64,000 bases of DNA from Hydractinia symbiolongicarpus (taxonomy: Eukaryota; Cnidaria; Hydrozoa; Anthoathecata; Hydractiniidae), in assembly GCF_029227915.1 (NCBI RefSeq), contig NC_079880.1:32669501-32733500 (forward strand), written 5' to 3'. The stretch's first letter is position 1; every line of letters begins with the position of its first letter. Under the pieces are notes generated by a model. The model searched no databases and was not told where the DNA came from. It saw only the letters and a list, made by a program, of their open reading frames with translations. The position numbers and the translations under genes were made by a program. Shown here one piece after another: positions 1 through 9,728 of this stretch.

Positions 1-735
1 AATTCAATAAATCGATTTCAACAAAATAAGTCCTGTATTGTCCACAGGTTTGAAAATCTTGTATCGCCTGCTTAATATTATACTTGTTTAACAACGATAT
101 CAAAGCCAGCTTGACTAAATTTATATATATATTTTTATTTATATAGTATACCTTTTGTGTATCACATGGCATTGATTTGTATCTTTTTAATAAATTCTAA
201 CTTTAAATCAGATAAGTAGACAATAATTAAACAACCTAGTATTAATTCAGTTCTGGTAAAATTGTATTCTTCTTTCTCAATTTTAAATATACTTTCTTTT
301 TCAGATCATTTGTTATCAAACCATGCACCATCAGCATTTTCGAAAAATCTTCAACGAGAGAAATTTTTAAGGATTTTATTGGTAACTTAACAGAGTAATA
401 ATTCATTGAAATTGAAATTGTTCAGAAGTTATTATATATATTCGAATCGTGAAATTCATACATAGCAATCCTGCATCCTGGAATTTTCGAGATCAGTTAT
501 AAAAAAATCCAGTTAAAGTTTTAACTATTGTTTTAGAATATATACTATATATATGTAAAAAAAAAATTATTTTTTATTTATCAAGTTGTATTTTACGTTA
601 ATTACAATAATAATTGAGAATTAGGATACTTATGATGTGTTTATATACCCCATTGTTCTCTGTTTTAAAGTCTACTTCAAATTTCAGAATCTTTTAGGCT
701 AATGACGGAAATCTTCAAGTCGCAGGGCTTTTTAT
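1..735 (+). mobile_element. 3' portion of a Helentron-like non-autonomous element
   Basis: This stretch aligns by eye with about 26370-27160, where the fuller relative lies. Its 3' end shows the same layout: GACGGAAATC at 704-713, then a short hairpin (AAGTC, loop GCAG, GGCTT, one mismatch) near 717-730 and a T-rich end. In the other copy the GACGGAAATC motif is the inverse of a GATTTCCGTC motif at the 5' end, which is the subterminal-inverted-repeat plus 3'-hairpin layout of Helentrons (known for that group). The 5' end lies off the left edge. The short ORFs here look fortuitous. Confidence 0.55.
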
Positions 736-1194
736 TTAAAAATTTTCCCCTGGGTAATAAGCTTATTCACAAGCCTCTATGCAATTCCGTACTGCATTTC
801 TATCATATTCGTCATATTTGGCGGAAAATGTTTCAGCAGAATAGCTTTCAGACACAATTTGTTATTACAGCACAAGAATTTTTGGAGATTTGATAAGTCA
901 AAAATGTATGCGTAAGTCTTTTGAACGAATTTTAACCAAAAATCAAAAGCAATGATTACGTGAAATTACACAACAAGAAGGCTAGAGGCGTTTAAAGTGT
1001 ACATATATTTAATCAAGATCTAACTTTATAGATAGAGCCTTAGCCAAATGTGAAAATAACGAAAATAATAAGTTCTAACACTGCAGTTTTTATAGATTTC
1101 AAACGTCCACCATTTTCCATTTTAATTTTAAATCCCGTTCTAAATTTGAATGTTTGAAATCGTTATTAGTAATTCGGGGGGCATTAGTGGTAAC
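736..1194. other. AT-rich spacer, nothing recognised
   Basis: There is no ORF with a recognisable domain, no inverted-repeat pair and no RNA gene that I can see. It separates the Helentron-like end on the left from the first Helitron. Confidence 0.4.
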
Positions 1195-2383
1195 TATGGC
1201 TAGTAATAGCCGTATTTTGTCTGTCTGTCCGCGAGAGCCGCGTCCCGTAACGGAAACACGAAATTTTGTAAATTACGCGCCGATACCAAATGCGATATAT
1301 TTTTACCGACTTTGTTTTGACCGCTCGCGCGTGGAATACCATTCACAACGCCTGATTCTTTAAAAAAAACCCAAGATTTTCGCGACCAGAAAGAATCCAA
1401 GATCTTCGCGGAACGAAGGCCATTTTGATAATGGTCGTGTTTGTGGTCAGTGTGTGAGGTTTGTAGGCCTGTTTGACTTTTTTATCTTCTAAAAGCCTTA
1501 TATATTTGTAATATTTGTTTTCTGTTTGTTTTCAATGTTAGGATAAATATATTGTCACGTTTTTTAGCCACGTACAGATCTTAAACGCACCAGTTTTAGG
1601 ATGTTTGGCTAGGAACGAAGATTAGCTAGCTATAGCTACTTAGCTAGCTAGAGCCTCACTTATTGCTATTCTGTATGGTATAAGAGCTTTTTATCCTAGC
1701 CAACATTTATTTTTATGTTGAGGCTGTGGCTATTTAGCTAGCTCCTTAAAAAGTGAAAGTATAAAAATGCAGTTTGGCTACAACAATATTCTTAAGCAAT
1801 ATATAATTTTAATGCTAAATGCAGTTAGCTAGCTAGGTATAGCTACATATTTTATTATTTTTCTGCAAACTTTTTCATCATCATGTATTTGGTTCCATTA
1901 TTTACAAATGGTTCTTCTCCATAAAAAGAAAAAAAAAGAGAAAAGGTTAAAAGTTATTTACAAATAAGTTATGATAAATTTATACATATAATACAATTAA
2001 TAAAATACTATAAAATCCTACACTTAAGATAAGTCAAGACACATGGTAATGGAACAGAACGCTGAAAAAAGGCTGAAAACAGGGAGACAAAAGAAAATTG
2101 GAACGTGGAAAAAGTAGAAGACAAAAGTGCATAAGTTCGCCAATTAAATTGTAGCTTAAATAAATTGAATAAAATAGACATAAGTAGGCACATGTAGCTA
2201 AGTAAATTGGGGTAGTAGACACCAGGACGCTAAACCACAAAAGATATATGTAAAATATGATGAAAATTATTCACTTGCTAAAAGTTAATTTGTTGAAATC
2301 GATTGAAGAGTTGAAGTACCATTCAACTGATCTCAGCAAGTCGTTAAAGATGAAAATAAAATAGTTATACGTAAGAAAAAGTA

Positions 2384-5300
2384 TCACAATGACAGAAGCC
2401 TCGCTAGACCTTTGTCTTTGAAATACTCTTTCGCATCTGTTTTAAACCTGTAAAAATTTTCACAAACTCTTATTTTACGTGGTAGGTCATTATATATGTT
2501 AGCTTGTTCAGAAAACGTTTTTGCTTCACCATGTTGTAATGTCATTTCATTACCCAAACGTGGATTAAATGTGTTCATATGTAATGGAAGATAGTCTAGC
2601 CATGTATCAGTGTGTAAAGCTTTATGTACCAGTTTAACAGTCGCGAAATCAATGTTTTCTCTAACTGGCAACCACCCAAGATCGATAACGTCTGTTGTTT
2701 TCACATATCTTCCAAGAACATAAGATGCTGCTGTGTTCTGCACTCTCTGAAGTCTATTTAATAGGTACTTTGGTAATTGGCCAAATACTACATTACTATA
2801 ATTAAGTTTGGATAGAATGAGTGTTTCAGCGAGGTTCTTTCTCACATGATACGGAGTAAATCGTTTCCATTGTTTAAGTGCTCGAATTACTGCATAGGAA
2901 GATTGTGTAACTTTGGTAATATGATTTTTCCAATTCAGATTTTCGTCAAAATGTATTCCCAGTATTTTTGAGATTGAGTTACGTTCGATTGAGCAACCAT
3001 TGTGAATAATGTTACAGTCGTTAGTTGTTTCAAGATGATGATAGGAACTCATTTTGTTTGTTGAGAATAACATTTGTTTCGTTTTGCCATCATTAAATAG
3101 AAGGTTCTGATTGGTTGACCAACCAGATAAACTATTCAGATCGTCCTCAAGTGTTTTTGCACATGTTTTCAAATTTTTCATTTTGCAGTGTTGGTATAAT
3201 ACAGTGTCATCAGCATACTGTGTTGTGTTAGATGACACATTCTGAGACAGATCCATGACATACAAGTTAAATAATACTGGGCCCAGAATGCTTCCTTGAG
3301 GTACCCCAAAATGGATAGGTTGCGTGTTTGATGTTTTATCATCCACTTGAACAAACTGCTTTCGTTCGGAAAGATAGTCATGGATTATCAATAAGCTTTC
3401 TTTTGTGAAATTCATTTGGTGTAATTTGAGAAGTAAAGTTTCATAATGTACAGTGTCAAATGCTTTCGAGTAGTCAATTAAAACAGCCAGGGTTACCTCG
3501 CTTTTATTCATAGCTTTTTGAATATCATCTCTTAGTTTCAATAATATCGTTGTTGTCGAGTGTCCCTTCCGGTAACCTGATTGTGTTTCATTCATTAAAG
3601 ACTGTTTATCTATATAGTCACAAAGCTGTTGTAATATGACACGTTCGTATACCTTAGACAAAACTGGTAACACGGAAATTGGTCTATAATCTGCAATTTG
3701 AGTAGGGTTTTTGATTTTTGGAACAGGACAAATTCTCGCCACTTTCCACGCACCTGGAAAAACTGTTTTATCAATACTTGTGTTAATTATATGTACAAGT
3801 GGCGAAGTGACGAAATCAACAACTGGTTTCAGATATTTTACTGGAATACTATCAAAACCAGTAGAGCAATCATTCTTTAAACTCAGTAAAATATTTCTAA
3901 CTTCGTTGTAATTAGTGTGTTGTATTTTGAAAGAGTTTTCACTGTTATTGATTGGTAGGTTTTCTATGAATTCGGCATTAACGGTGTTAGTGTTTTCTTT
4001 GTTGGTCAGTTCACTCGCCAAAGTACAAAAGTACTGGTTGATATCAGTTGGGCTGTGTCTAATTCGTTTGTGTTGTTGTTTAAGAATTTGATTAACTGTC
4101 CTCCACACTTCCTTTGGTTGCTTTAAAGAAAGTGCTTTTCTTAGAAACGTCTGTCTTGTTTCTTTGATGGTTCGTTTCAACTTTGACTTTGATTTATTGT
4201 AGCTTTCTCGATCGCTTACTAGTTGACTCAATTTGGATTTCATTCGTAATATCTCTGTGTGATTTTGTAACGAGCTTATTTTCGGGTCATTCATCCAAGG
4301 TGATGGAGGACGCGTCAATTTAATTTTTCTAAGCGGGGCATGATCATTGATACAGTCACACACTAGCTTATTCAAAACACTTATCTGGTCAGCAGGATCA
4401 TCAAAACTGAAGACAAGATTCAATGGGAGATTTCGAAAGTCTGCTTTGTACTTATCAAGATTGAAAGCCTTCTCGTTCCTCTGCCATTTATATCTGGTTT
4501 CGTACCGCTGCTTTTTGATGTTCAAGATAACGTACGGCATGTCATGATCACTTATTTCATGGGTATATATAACATCTTGATGAATCAATTTTTGTGGTAT
4601 ATTACAGCTTATGTGATCAATTAGTGTTTTCGATTTTCTTGTTGGCTCAGTAATCAGTTGTTGTAGCGAGTATGAATACAAGATATTTTTATATCTACGA
4701 GACGATTCTGTATCAGCTAAGAGATCTATGTTGTAATCACCAGTTAAAATAATAACACCATTCCACTTAACACAGATTTTACTCAGCAAACTGTCCAGTT
4801 TTTCTAACCAATCTAACTTGATGTTTTCATCAGAACTCGGTTGATACATTACTCCAACTAAATATGGGGTGTTTTTGTTTCGGCCACGCACTTCAATCCA
4901 TTGATGTTCTATTGATTGGTCGAGTTTGTTGAAGTCTTTACGTTCACTGGTGACAATATTATCTTTTATATAAAACCCTACTCCACCACCTCTCTGCCCT
5001 TCTCGATTTCTGAAGAAAGTTTCGTATCCTTCGACTTGAACGTAATTGTACTGATGAACGCTACCTTTCAACCATGTTTCTGTCACTGCAAGAATGTCGA
5101 ACTTGTATTTGTTGATCATCAAATGAAACGCGTCAAAGGTGGAAGCTATCGATTGCGTATTAAGATGAGCGATAGATATGTTGTTACGATGTTCGTTTAT
5201 ACGTTGTAGGTGATCAACTAGGATGTTTTCGTTCGGTAATGAAGCGTCAAAGTCGCATGTGTCGTCTAATGATCTAACATTGAGGAATGGTAAAACGGTG

Positions 5301-5728
5301 TGAACGCAATTTGTACAAATCCAGTCATTGGGCGTAACAGATTGCTTGTTGCTCACTCTAATCGCAGAACAATTAAGGTGATACAGATTTTGACACACAC
5401 AACACGAAACTTGTTTGCTGTTGGAACGAATAGTTTTCTCGCACTTCGGACATTTCGGTGCTTTACGTATTGTTGTTGTTGTTTTTGTAGGTCCCGGGTT
5501 CACTTCAATATCATTTGATAGTAACAGGCGAAGAGTGCAGACAGTATTTGCGTAATATAGTGTTCTTGCCTTTGATAGTCTCGATCTTTTCATCCGTGCT
5601 GCATTAATATTCCATTGTAAGTTAGTGCGGATAGCTGCTTTGGGAATATTTTCCACAGTTGAGTTATACTCATTAACGTGTAAAGCTACTATCAATAACA
5701 GAATGAAGCACTCCATCATAGATGCCAT
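2384..5728 (-). CDS. LINE ORF: 2A leader, PHD-like zinc finger, AP endonuclease, reverse transcriptase
   Basis: A single 1114-aa polyprotein. Residues 5-18 are hydrophobic and signal-peptide-like. Residues 72-80 contain a 2A motif (DIEVNPGP), expected to make the ribosome skip between G and P and release the N-terminal leader. A Cys/His-rich PHD-like finger follows (about 92-142, CPKC, CCVC, HLNC, CTNC). The AP-type endonuclease starts near residue 180 (HLNTQSI, then AVTETWL, TGDYNIDLL and SDHDMPY). The reverse transcriptase has GVPQGSILGP near 800 and the catalytic YADD near 838. These domains copy the element RNA at a nicked target. The first ATG was kept because the hydrophobic leader starts directly after it. 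No stop or frameshift interrupts the ORF, so it could be functional. The clade is inferred from the domain order and 3' end. Confidence 0.93.
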   Translation of the reverse strand: MASMMECFILLLIVALHVNEYNSTVENIPKAAIRTNLQWNINAARMKRSRLSKARTLYYANTVCTLRLLLSNDIEVNPGPTKTTTTIRKAPKCPKCEKTIRSNSKQVSCCVCQNLYHLNCSAIRVSNKQSVTPNDWICTNCVHTVLPFLNVRSLDDTCDFDASLPNENILVDHLQRINEHRNNISIAHLNTQSIASTFDAFHLMINKYKFDILAVTETWLKGSVHQYNYVQVEGYETFFRNREGQRGGGVGFYIKDNIVTSERKDFNKLDQSIEHQWIEVRGRNKNTPYLVGVMYQPSSDENIKLDWLEKLDSLLSKICVKWNGVIILTGDYNIDLLADTESSRRYKNILYSYSLQQLITEPTRKSKTLIDHISCNIPQKLIHQDVIYTHEISDHDMPYVILNIKKQRYETRYKWQRNEKAFNLDKYKADFRNLPLNLVFSFDDPADQISVLNKLVCDCINDHAPLRKIKLTRPPSPWMNDPKISSLQNHTEILRMKSKLSQLVSDRESYNKSKSKLKRTIKETRQTFLRKALSLKQPKEVWRTVNQILKQQHKRIRHSPTDINQYFCTLASELTNKENTNTVNAEFIENLPINNSENSFKIQHTNYNEVRNILLSLKNDCSTGFDSIPVKYLKPVVDFVTSPLVHIINTSIDKTVFPGAWKVARICPVPKIKNPTQIADYRPISVLPVLSKVYERVILQQLCDYIDKQSLMNETQSGYRKGHSTTTILLKLRDDIQKAMNKSEVTLAVLIDYSKAFDTVHYETLLLKLHQMNFTKESLLIIHDYLSERKQFVQVDDKTSNTQPIHFGVPQGSILGPVLFNLYVMDLSQNVSSNTTQYADDTVLYQHCKMKNLKTCAKTLEDDLNSLSGWSTNQNLLFNDGKTKQMLFSTNKMSSYHHLETTNDCNIIHNGCSIERNSISKILGIHFDENLNWKNHITKVTQSSYAVIRALKQWKRFTPYHVRKNLAETLILSKLNYSNVVFGQLPKYLLNRLQRVQNTAASYVLGRYVKTTDVIDLGWLPVRENIDFATVKLVHKALHTDTWLDYLPLHMNTFNPRLGNEMTLQHGEAKTFSEQANIYNDLPRKIRVCENFYRFKTDAKEYFKDKGLARLLSL
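5489..5518 (-). other. 2A-like ribosome-skipping motif in LINE leader
   Basis: The codons give SNDIEVNPGP, matching the core D(V/I)ExNPGP of 2A peptides. 2A-like sequences at the N-terminus of APE-type LINEs are established in other invertebrates. Here it separates an 79-residue leader with a hydrophobic start from the zinc finger and enzymatic part. Confidence 0.85.
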
Positions 5729-6897
5729 TTTTTATGAAGGAAAATGGCCGTCTCTGTGAATAAAATCCAATCTACTGAAAAAACACTTTAATATCTTGTG
5801 AAAGTATCCACATGAAAATCCAAACAATAAACAACTTTCAATGTAATTCCAGTAACCACAACAAGTAATAGAACCACTTTATACTGATAATAAGTTCGTA
5901 ACTAACTTTTTCTGCAAATGAAATGGCTGAGCGATTGTTTTGGCTGGACGAGTAACGACAGGCTGTTCCCTGTGTTTTTATTTAAACCGAAGTTGCAATG
6001 AACATTTTTGGAAAAGGGTAATACGCCTTATGCGCCTGTTCAACTGTGTTTAACTGTACTAAGCGGTTAGCCCAGTGTTAAAAACAGACTGTTTTTTGTA
6101 AAAGGCTGTTACGCCTATGGGCATGTGCAACACCGTTTACCTGTATATACTAAGGTCAGCCCACCACTGTGACAATTAATTTTTAAACTTTCTTGGGAAT
6201 CACGCCTGGACTAACCGCTCAGCCCTGTGTCTGCGAGAAAGTTTTTTTCAAAAGGGTATTATTCCTATACGCTGTACAACACGGTTTAACTGTACTAAGC
6301 GCTCAGCCCAGTGTCACGATTAATTTTTTAACTTTTAAAAAGACTTTTCCACAAAATAAAATAATATTGACCGATTGTTTTTGCTATGACAGGGTAACAA
6401 CGGTTTGTAAACTCTGTTTTCATATCAGCTATTGTTGCGTGAAAGTAATTTAAAAAAAATATGTTACAGTCGCACACTATAATGGTGTATGCGCTTAACT
6501 TGATTTACGCCTGTGCAACACGGTTTAACTGTACTAAGCGTTCAGCTCAGTGTCACGATTAATTTTTTAACTTGCGCAAAAAGTTATTCCGTAAAATGAA
6601 ATAAAATTGACGATTGTTTTTGCTATGATGGAGTAACAACACGTTGTAAACTCTGTTTTTATATCAGTTATCGTTGCGGGAAAGTTATTTTTTGAAAAAT
6701 ATGTTACAGTCGCACACTATAATGGTGTATGCGCTTCAAATGATTAACGACATACTGTATACCTGTACTAAAGCGCTCCACCTGATCGTGTGGGACAGTT
6801 TACGGCTCTTATTAAGCGCTCCACAGAGTGTTCAATGCCGGATCACACCTTTACTTGTGGCTTAACCCGGCGTTTCGACGCCGGGTTTCCCGGCTAG

Positions 6898-7021
6898 TCT
6901 CTTTAATAATAGCCGTATTTTGTCTGTCTGTCCGCGAAAACCGCGTCCTGTTACAGAAACACGAATTGCGATATATAAGGGACGGGCGACCCCGTGGATT
7001 TTTTTACGGGTTAACGGCTAG
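6898..7021 (+). mobile_element. Short non-autonomous Helitron
   Basis: It starts TCTCTTTAATAATAGCC directly after the CTAG of the preceding Helitron. It ends with an imperfect CCGTGGATTTTTTTACGGG hairpin and CTAG at 7018-7021. Length is 124 bp. It shares its 5' start with the long copies, so it is probably an internally deleted relative mobilised by the same machinery. Confidence 0.75.
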
Positions 7022-7147
7022 TCTCTTTAATAATAGCCGTATTTTGTCTGTCTGTCCGCAAGAAAAGTGTAGTGTAACAGGCACACAAAAACACCGTGTA
7101 ATATAAAGACGAACGACCCCGTGGATTTTTCCACGGGTAACGACTAG
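7022..7147 (+). mobile_element. Short non-autonomous Helitron
   Basis: The second 126-bp unit abuts the previous one with no intervening base. It has a TCTCTTTAATAATAGCC start, a CCGTGGATTTTTCCACGG hairpin and CTAG at 7144-7147. The head-to-tail junction (CTAG followed by TCTC) fits repeated A/T-targeted insertion at the same point. Confidence 0.75.
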
Positions 7148-7787
7148 TCTCTATAATAATAGCCGTATTCCGTCTGTCTGTCTGTCTGTTCAAAAGGGTT
7201 ACCGATATTTCTTTGATTTTTCCGCGATTTTTAGAAACCAGGGGGTTGTTTAATTGCAAATCTTGTTATTGATTAAAATAAATTTCAAAAATTAATTTAT
7301 TTCTTTAATTAATTGAATTACTTTAATTTATTGCCATAAGTAAGAAAAATAAATTTAGTGATAAAAATGAATGCATTATTTTAATACGCCATTTTTAATA
7401 ATAATTACCCTCGTGGCCTTAATCGCCGTTTTCGCTCAGAGGCTTCAGAAAACAAACGGGACAGTTTACTGATAGTTTTACTGACTTTGTTTTGACTGCT
7501 CGCGCATAATACACCAATTAAAACGCATGATTGTTTAAAAAACCAATCCAAGACTTTCGCGGCCTGGGCATGCCAACGAAGAAACATGAGGACCGAAACA
7601 TGATGGCTGTTTGTAAGTCTGTTTTACCTTTTTGTCTTCTATTCTCGGATCCGGGCTGACGTCACACCGCTGAAGATTGGCCAATCTTCGCGCATGCGCG
7701 AGTAACTGCAGTGAAAACAAACGTTTTGCGCTAGCTGTGGAAAGCTTTTTTCACTGCAGTTTACTGTAAGAGAAGGTCTATGACACA

Positions 7788-9593
7788 ATGAGTTACAACA
7801 TTGAAGAAATAAGTGTCGAAGCGAAAACAAGATATTTTAATAAGCTAAAAATTGTTAATTTGGATACTTGTCCATACCAATTGCCAGCAGATGCTTGGAT
7901 CAACGATCCTTCGAAGTGGCCAAACTTGGAGTACCCTGAGGTTTATGATTACTTGGTAAACACCCCTGGCGTTTTTACAAGAGAAGCTATGAAGAGTCGA
8001 AAAAGTTTGGAAGCCCACAATCAATTTGTTAGTGGATGGGTTAGAACTGTGTTTTTCTTTAAGAAAGACAAAACATGGCCATATATTTTACTGAAGGCAG
8101 AAGTTATGCCTTCTCAAAGAGTAAATGAGGATCCTCACATACCCTGGATTATTGTGGACATAAAAAATGTTAATGTTCTTTCTGCCCACTGCACATGTAT
8201 GGCTGGGCTTGGTGAGTCATGTAGTCACATAGGGGCTTTGTTATTTAAAATCGAGGCTGCTGTTCGTGCTGGATTCACTAAGAAAGCATGTACTGAAGAA
8301 GCATGTAAGTGGAATGTCGATTTTGTCAAAAAAGTTGCACCGAAGAAGATTTCTGACATTAAATTTTATTCAGAGAAGGCTGTTGAGAACTTTAAGAAAA
8401 ACAATCGTAGCAGTAATAAATTTCCTGGTAGTAATGTTCCACCAACTGATGAAGAAAAGGCAAGGTTTTTATCAAAACTGTCTAAATTGGACAAAAAATC
8501 CATTGTTTTGCATACATTCTCTGATTTTTATAAACCATTCGTGCCAATATATGAACCACCTAGAAGAGCCAAGTTACCAAAGTCATTGAGAACGCTATTT
8601 AACAGTAACAACATTGATAAAGATGGTGACGAGTTACAACAAATGTCAAGAGATATTTATAATAACATGACTTTGTCAGCAGAGGTTGTTGATTACATTT
8701 ACAACTCAAGTACGAAACAATCGAAAAGTTTTATTTGGCATGAGATACGTGTTGGCAGAATTACTGCATCAAAAGTATATGATGTTCTCCACACTAACTT
8801 GGAAACTCCATCAGAGTCCCTAATCAAAAGGATTTGTAAAATTTCATCTGTTGTATCCACCACTGTATCCTCTTTACGTTGGGGCCTTGACCATGAGAAA
8901 CATGCTGTCGCTGATTTTTTAAAACGTAGTAACCATTTAAATGCAAAGATTGTTGATTGTGGGTTGAAACTTGTACCAGAACGGACGTATATTGGGGCTA
9001 CACCTGATGGAATATTCACATGTGATTGTCATAAGGAAGAAAAGTTAATTGAAATCAAGTGCCCGTACAGTTATCGCAACATTGTTTCCTTCGCTGCTGC
9101 TGTATCTGACAACAAATTTGTTATGAATTCTGAAGGAAAGTTAAAAAAAGAGCACAGGTATTACTATCAAGTACAGTTTCAAATGTTTGTTTTCAATTGC
9201 AAAAGCTGTTTTTTTATTGTGTGGACTCCACATTGGTTACATGCTGTTGAGGTTTTGTTTGATGTGAACTTCATCAATTTGAATATGGACAAAGTTGAAC
9301 AGTTTTATCTCCGACACATTATACCAGAGTTATTGACAAGAAGACTAGAGCGTAAAGTTGTTAAAGCTCCACCTCCTCCTCCTCAAGCAAATGCAAGTGA
9401 AAAATTGTATTGTCTCTGTCAGTCTGAATACAATCCTAATGACGAAACATTTATTGGTTGTGACTCTACATCTTACAAGTATGAATGGTTTCATTTGAGC
9501 TGTGTTAAATTGAAAAGAGTCCCAAAAGGTTCATGGTATTGTCCCTTGTGTCGAAAGGCCAGAAAACAAAAGGTATCTCAACACAGTCAGTGA
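7788..9593 (+). CDS. SWIM zinc finger, YqaJ-type nuclease and PHD finger protein of the transposon
   Basis: An intact 601-aa protein. A SWIM zinc finger lies near residues 126-150 (CTCMAGLGESCSH). A YqaJ/lambda-exonuclease-type nuclease domain spans about 305-470; its signatures are HEIRVGRITASK, GLDHEKHAVADF, GATPDGI and the catalytic EIKCPYSY. A C-terminal PHD finger (about 541-593: CLCQ, GCDS, HLSC, WYCPLC) could bind histone tails. YqaJ-family enzymes are 5'-3' exonucleases in phage recombination systems; a role in processing transposon ends is inferred. The gene converges on the transposase gene and has a hairpin and a tRNA-like gene just downstream. The ORF is open throughout although its partner gene is broken. 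Confidence 0.88.
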   Translation: MSYNIEEISVEAKTRYFNKLKIVNLDTCPYQLPADAWINDPSKWPNLEYPEVYDYLVNTPGVFTREAMKSRKSLEAHNQFVSGWVRTVFFFKKDKTWPYILLKAEVMPSQRVNEDPHIPWIIVDIKNVNVLSAHCTCMAGLGESCSHIGALLFKIEAAVRAGFTKKACTEEACKWNVDFVKKVAPKKISDIKFYSEKAVENFKKNNRSSNKFPGSNVPPTDEEKARFLSKLSKLDKKSIVLHTFSDFYKPFVPIYEPPRRAKLPKSLRTLFNSNNIDKDGDELQQMSRDIYNNMTLSAEVVDYIYNSSTKQSKSFIWHEIRVGRITASKVYDVLHTNLETPSESLIKRICKISSVVSTTVSSLRWGLDHEKHAVADFLKRSNHLNAKIVDCGLKLVPERTYIGATPDGIFTCDCHKEEKLIEIKCPYSYRNIVSFAAAVSDNKFVMNSEGKLKKEHRYYYQVQFQMFVFNCKSCFFIVWTPHWLHAVEVLFDVNFINLNMDKVEQFYLRHIIPELLTRRLERKVVKAPPPPPQANASEKLYCLCQSEYNPNDETFIGCDSTSYKYEWFHLSCVKLKRVPKGSWYCPLCRKARKQKVSQHSQ

Positions 9594-9614
9594 CATGACT
9601 TTAAACGTCAAACC

Positions 9615-9630
9615 GGCTATTTTTATAGCC
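9615..9630 (+). promoter_or_regulatory. Histone-like 3' stem-loop downstream of YqaJ gene
   Basis: GGCTATTTTTATAGCC, followed by ACA, forms a 6-bp stem and a TTTT loop, 22 nt after the YqaJ stop codon. Length, GG...CC closure, U-rich loop and ACA tail agree with the histone mRNA 3' stem-loop consensus, except for one compensated base pair (A-U where consensus has pyrimidine-purine). The identical 16-mer recurs at 18452 and 18897 beside the P-element genes. Use in RNA processing is inferred. Confidence 0.55.
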
Positions 9631-9636
9631 ACATCT

Positions 9637-9711
9637 GTCTTGATCGTCCAGTGGTAGGACACCTCACTGTTTTAAACAGTAGGAAACCCAGGTTCGATTC
9701 CTGGTCAAGAC
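9637..9711 (+). tRNA. tRNA-like gene, possible UUA (ochre-reading) anticodon, atypical
   Basis: A 7-bp acceptor stem (GTCTTGA with TCAAGAC) is perfect. The D arm is GTCC, loop AGTGGTA, GGAC. The T arm is CCAGG, TTCGATT, CCTGG, a canonical box B. TTTTT (9712-9716) follows as a Pol III terminator. The anticodon arm is abnormal: 9662-9683 folds as a long stem with one bulge around the loop TTTTAAA, which would put TTA in the anticodon place and read UAA. It could be a genuine suppressor-type tRNA, a pseudogene, or a tRNA-derived piece carried by the transposon. The acceptor, D and T arms are clear; the identity is not. Confidence 0.6.
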
Positions 9712-9728
9712 TTTTTCAATTGTATTGC

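Larger units (their letters stand above)
1877..5903 (-). mobile_element. Full-length CR1/L2-group-like LINE with 9-bp target-site duplication
   Basis: The uninterrupted Helitron copies read GCAAACTTTTTCTGCAAATG. Here that sequence is split, with AACTTTTTC present on both sides (1868-1876 and 5904-5912), so 1877-5903 is the insert with a 9-bp duplication. On the minus strand it has a 175-nt 5' leader, one 1114-codon ORF and a ~0.5-kb 3' region ending in short ATG repeats, as in LINE groups that end in simple repeats rather than poly(A). The intact ORF and exact duplication suggest a recent insertion, younger than the Helitron it splits. Confidence 0.9.
1195..6897 (+). mobile_element. Long non-autonomous Helitron, copy 1, split by a LINE
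   Basis: The 3' end is textbook Helitron: a 20-nt hairpin CCCGGCGTTTCGACGCCGGG at 6866-6885, then 8 nt and CTAG at 6894-6897. The 5' end is degraded (about 1195-1205) but keeps TAATAGCCGTATTTTGTCTG, matching intact starts (TCTCTTTAATAATAGCC) elsewhere in the window. Without the LINE the element is about 1.67 kb. The interior has several diverged ~150-bp modules around CTAAGCGCTCAGCCCAGTGTC. Related long copies lie at 7148-12829 and 21065-23614 and, on the minus strand, at 39019-40564 and 40565-41988. No Rep/helicase is encoded, so movement would depend on proteins supplied from elsewhere. Confidence 0.8.

Noticed and set aside
1195-6897. Long Helitron repeats as LTRs or a TIR transposon
   Set aside because: No inverted terminal repeats, no target duplication; TCTC...hairpin-CTAG ends with A/T flanks fit Helitrons better.
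7011-7259. ORFs in the Helitron repeats (also 6193-6453, 22020-23582, 38424-38678, 40338-40634)
   Set aside because: They are translations of repeated non-coding Helitron modules, occur on both strands and have no protein signature.
9615-9630. Hairpin as a bacterial-type terminator
   Set aside because: The window is clearly eukaryotic, and the hairpin lacks a following T-run in the copies at 18452 and 18897.
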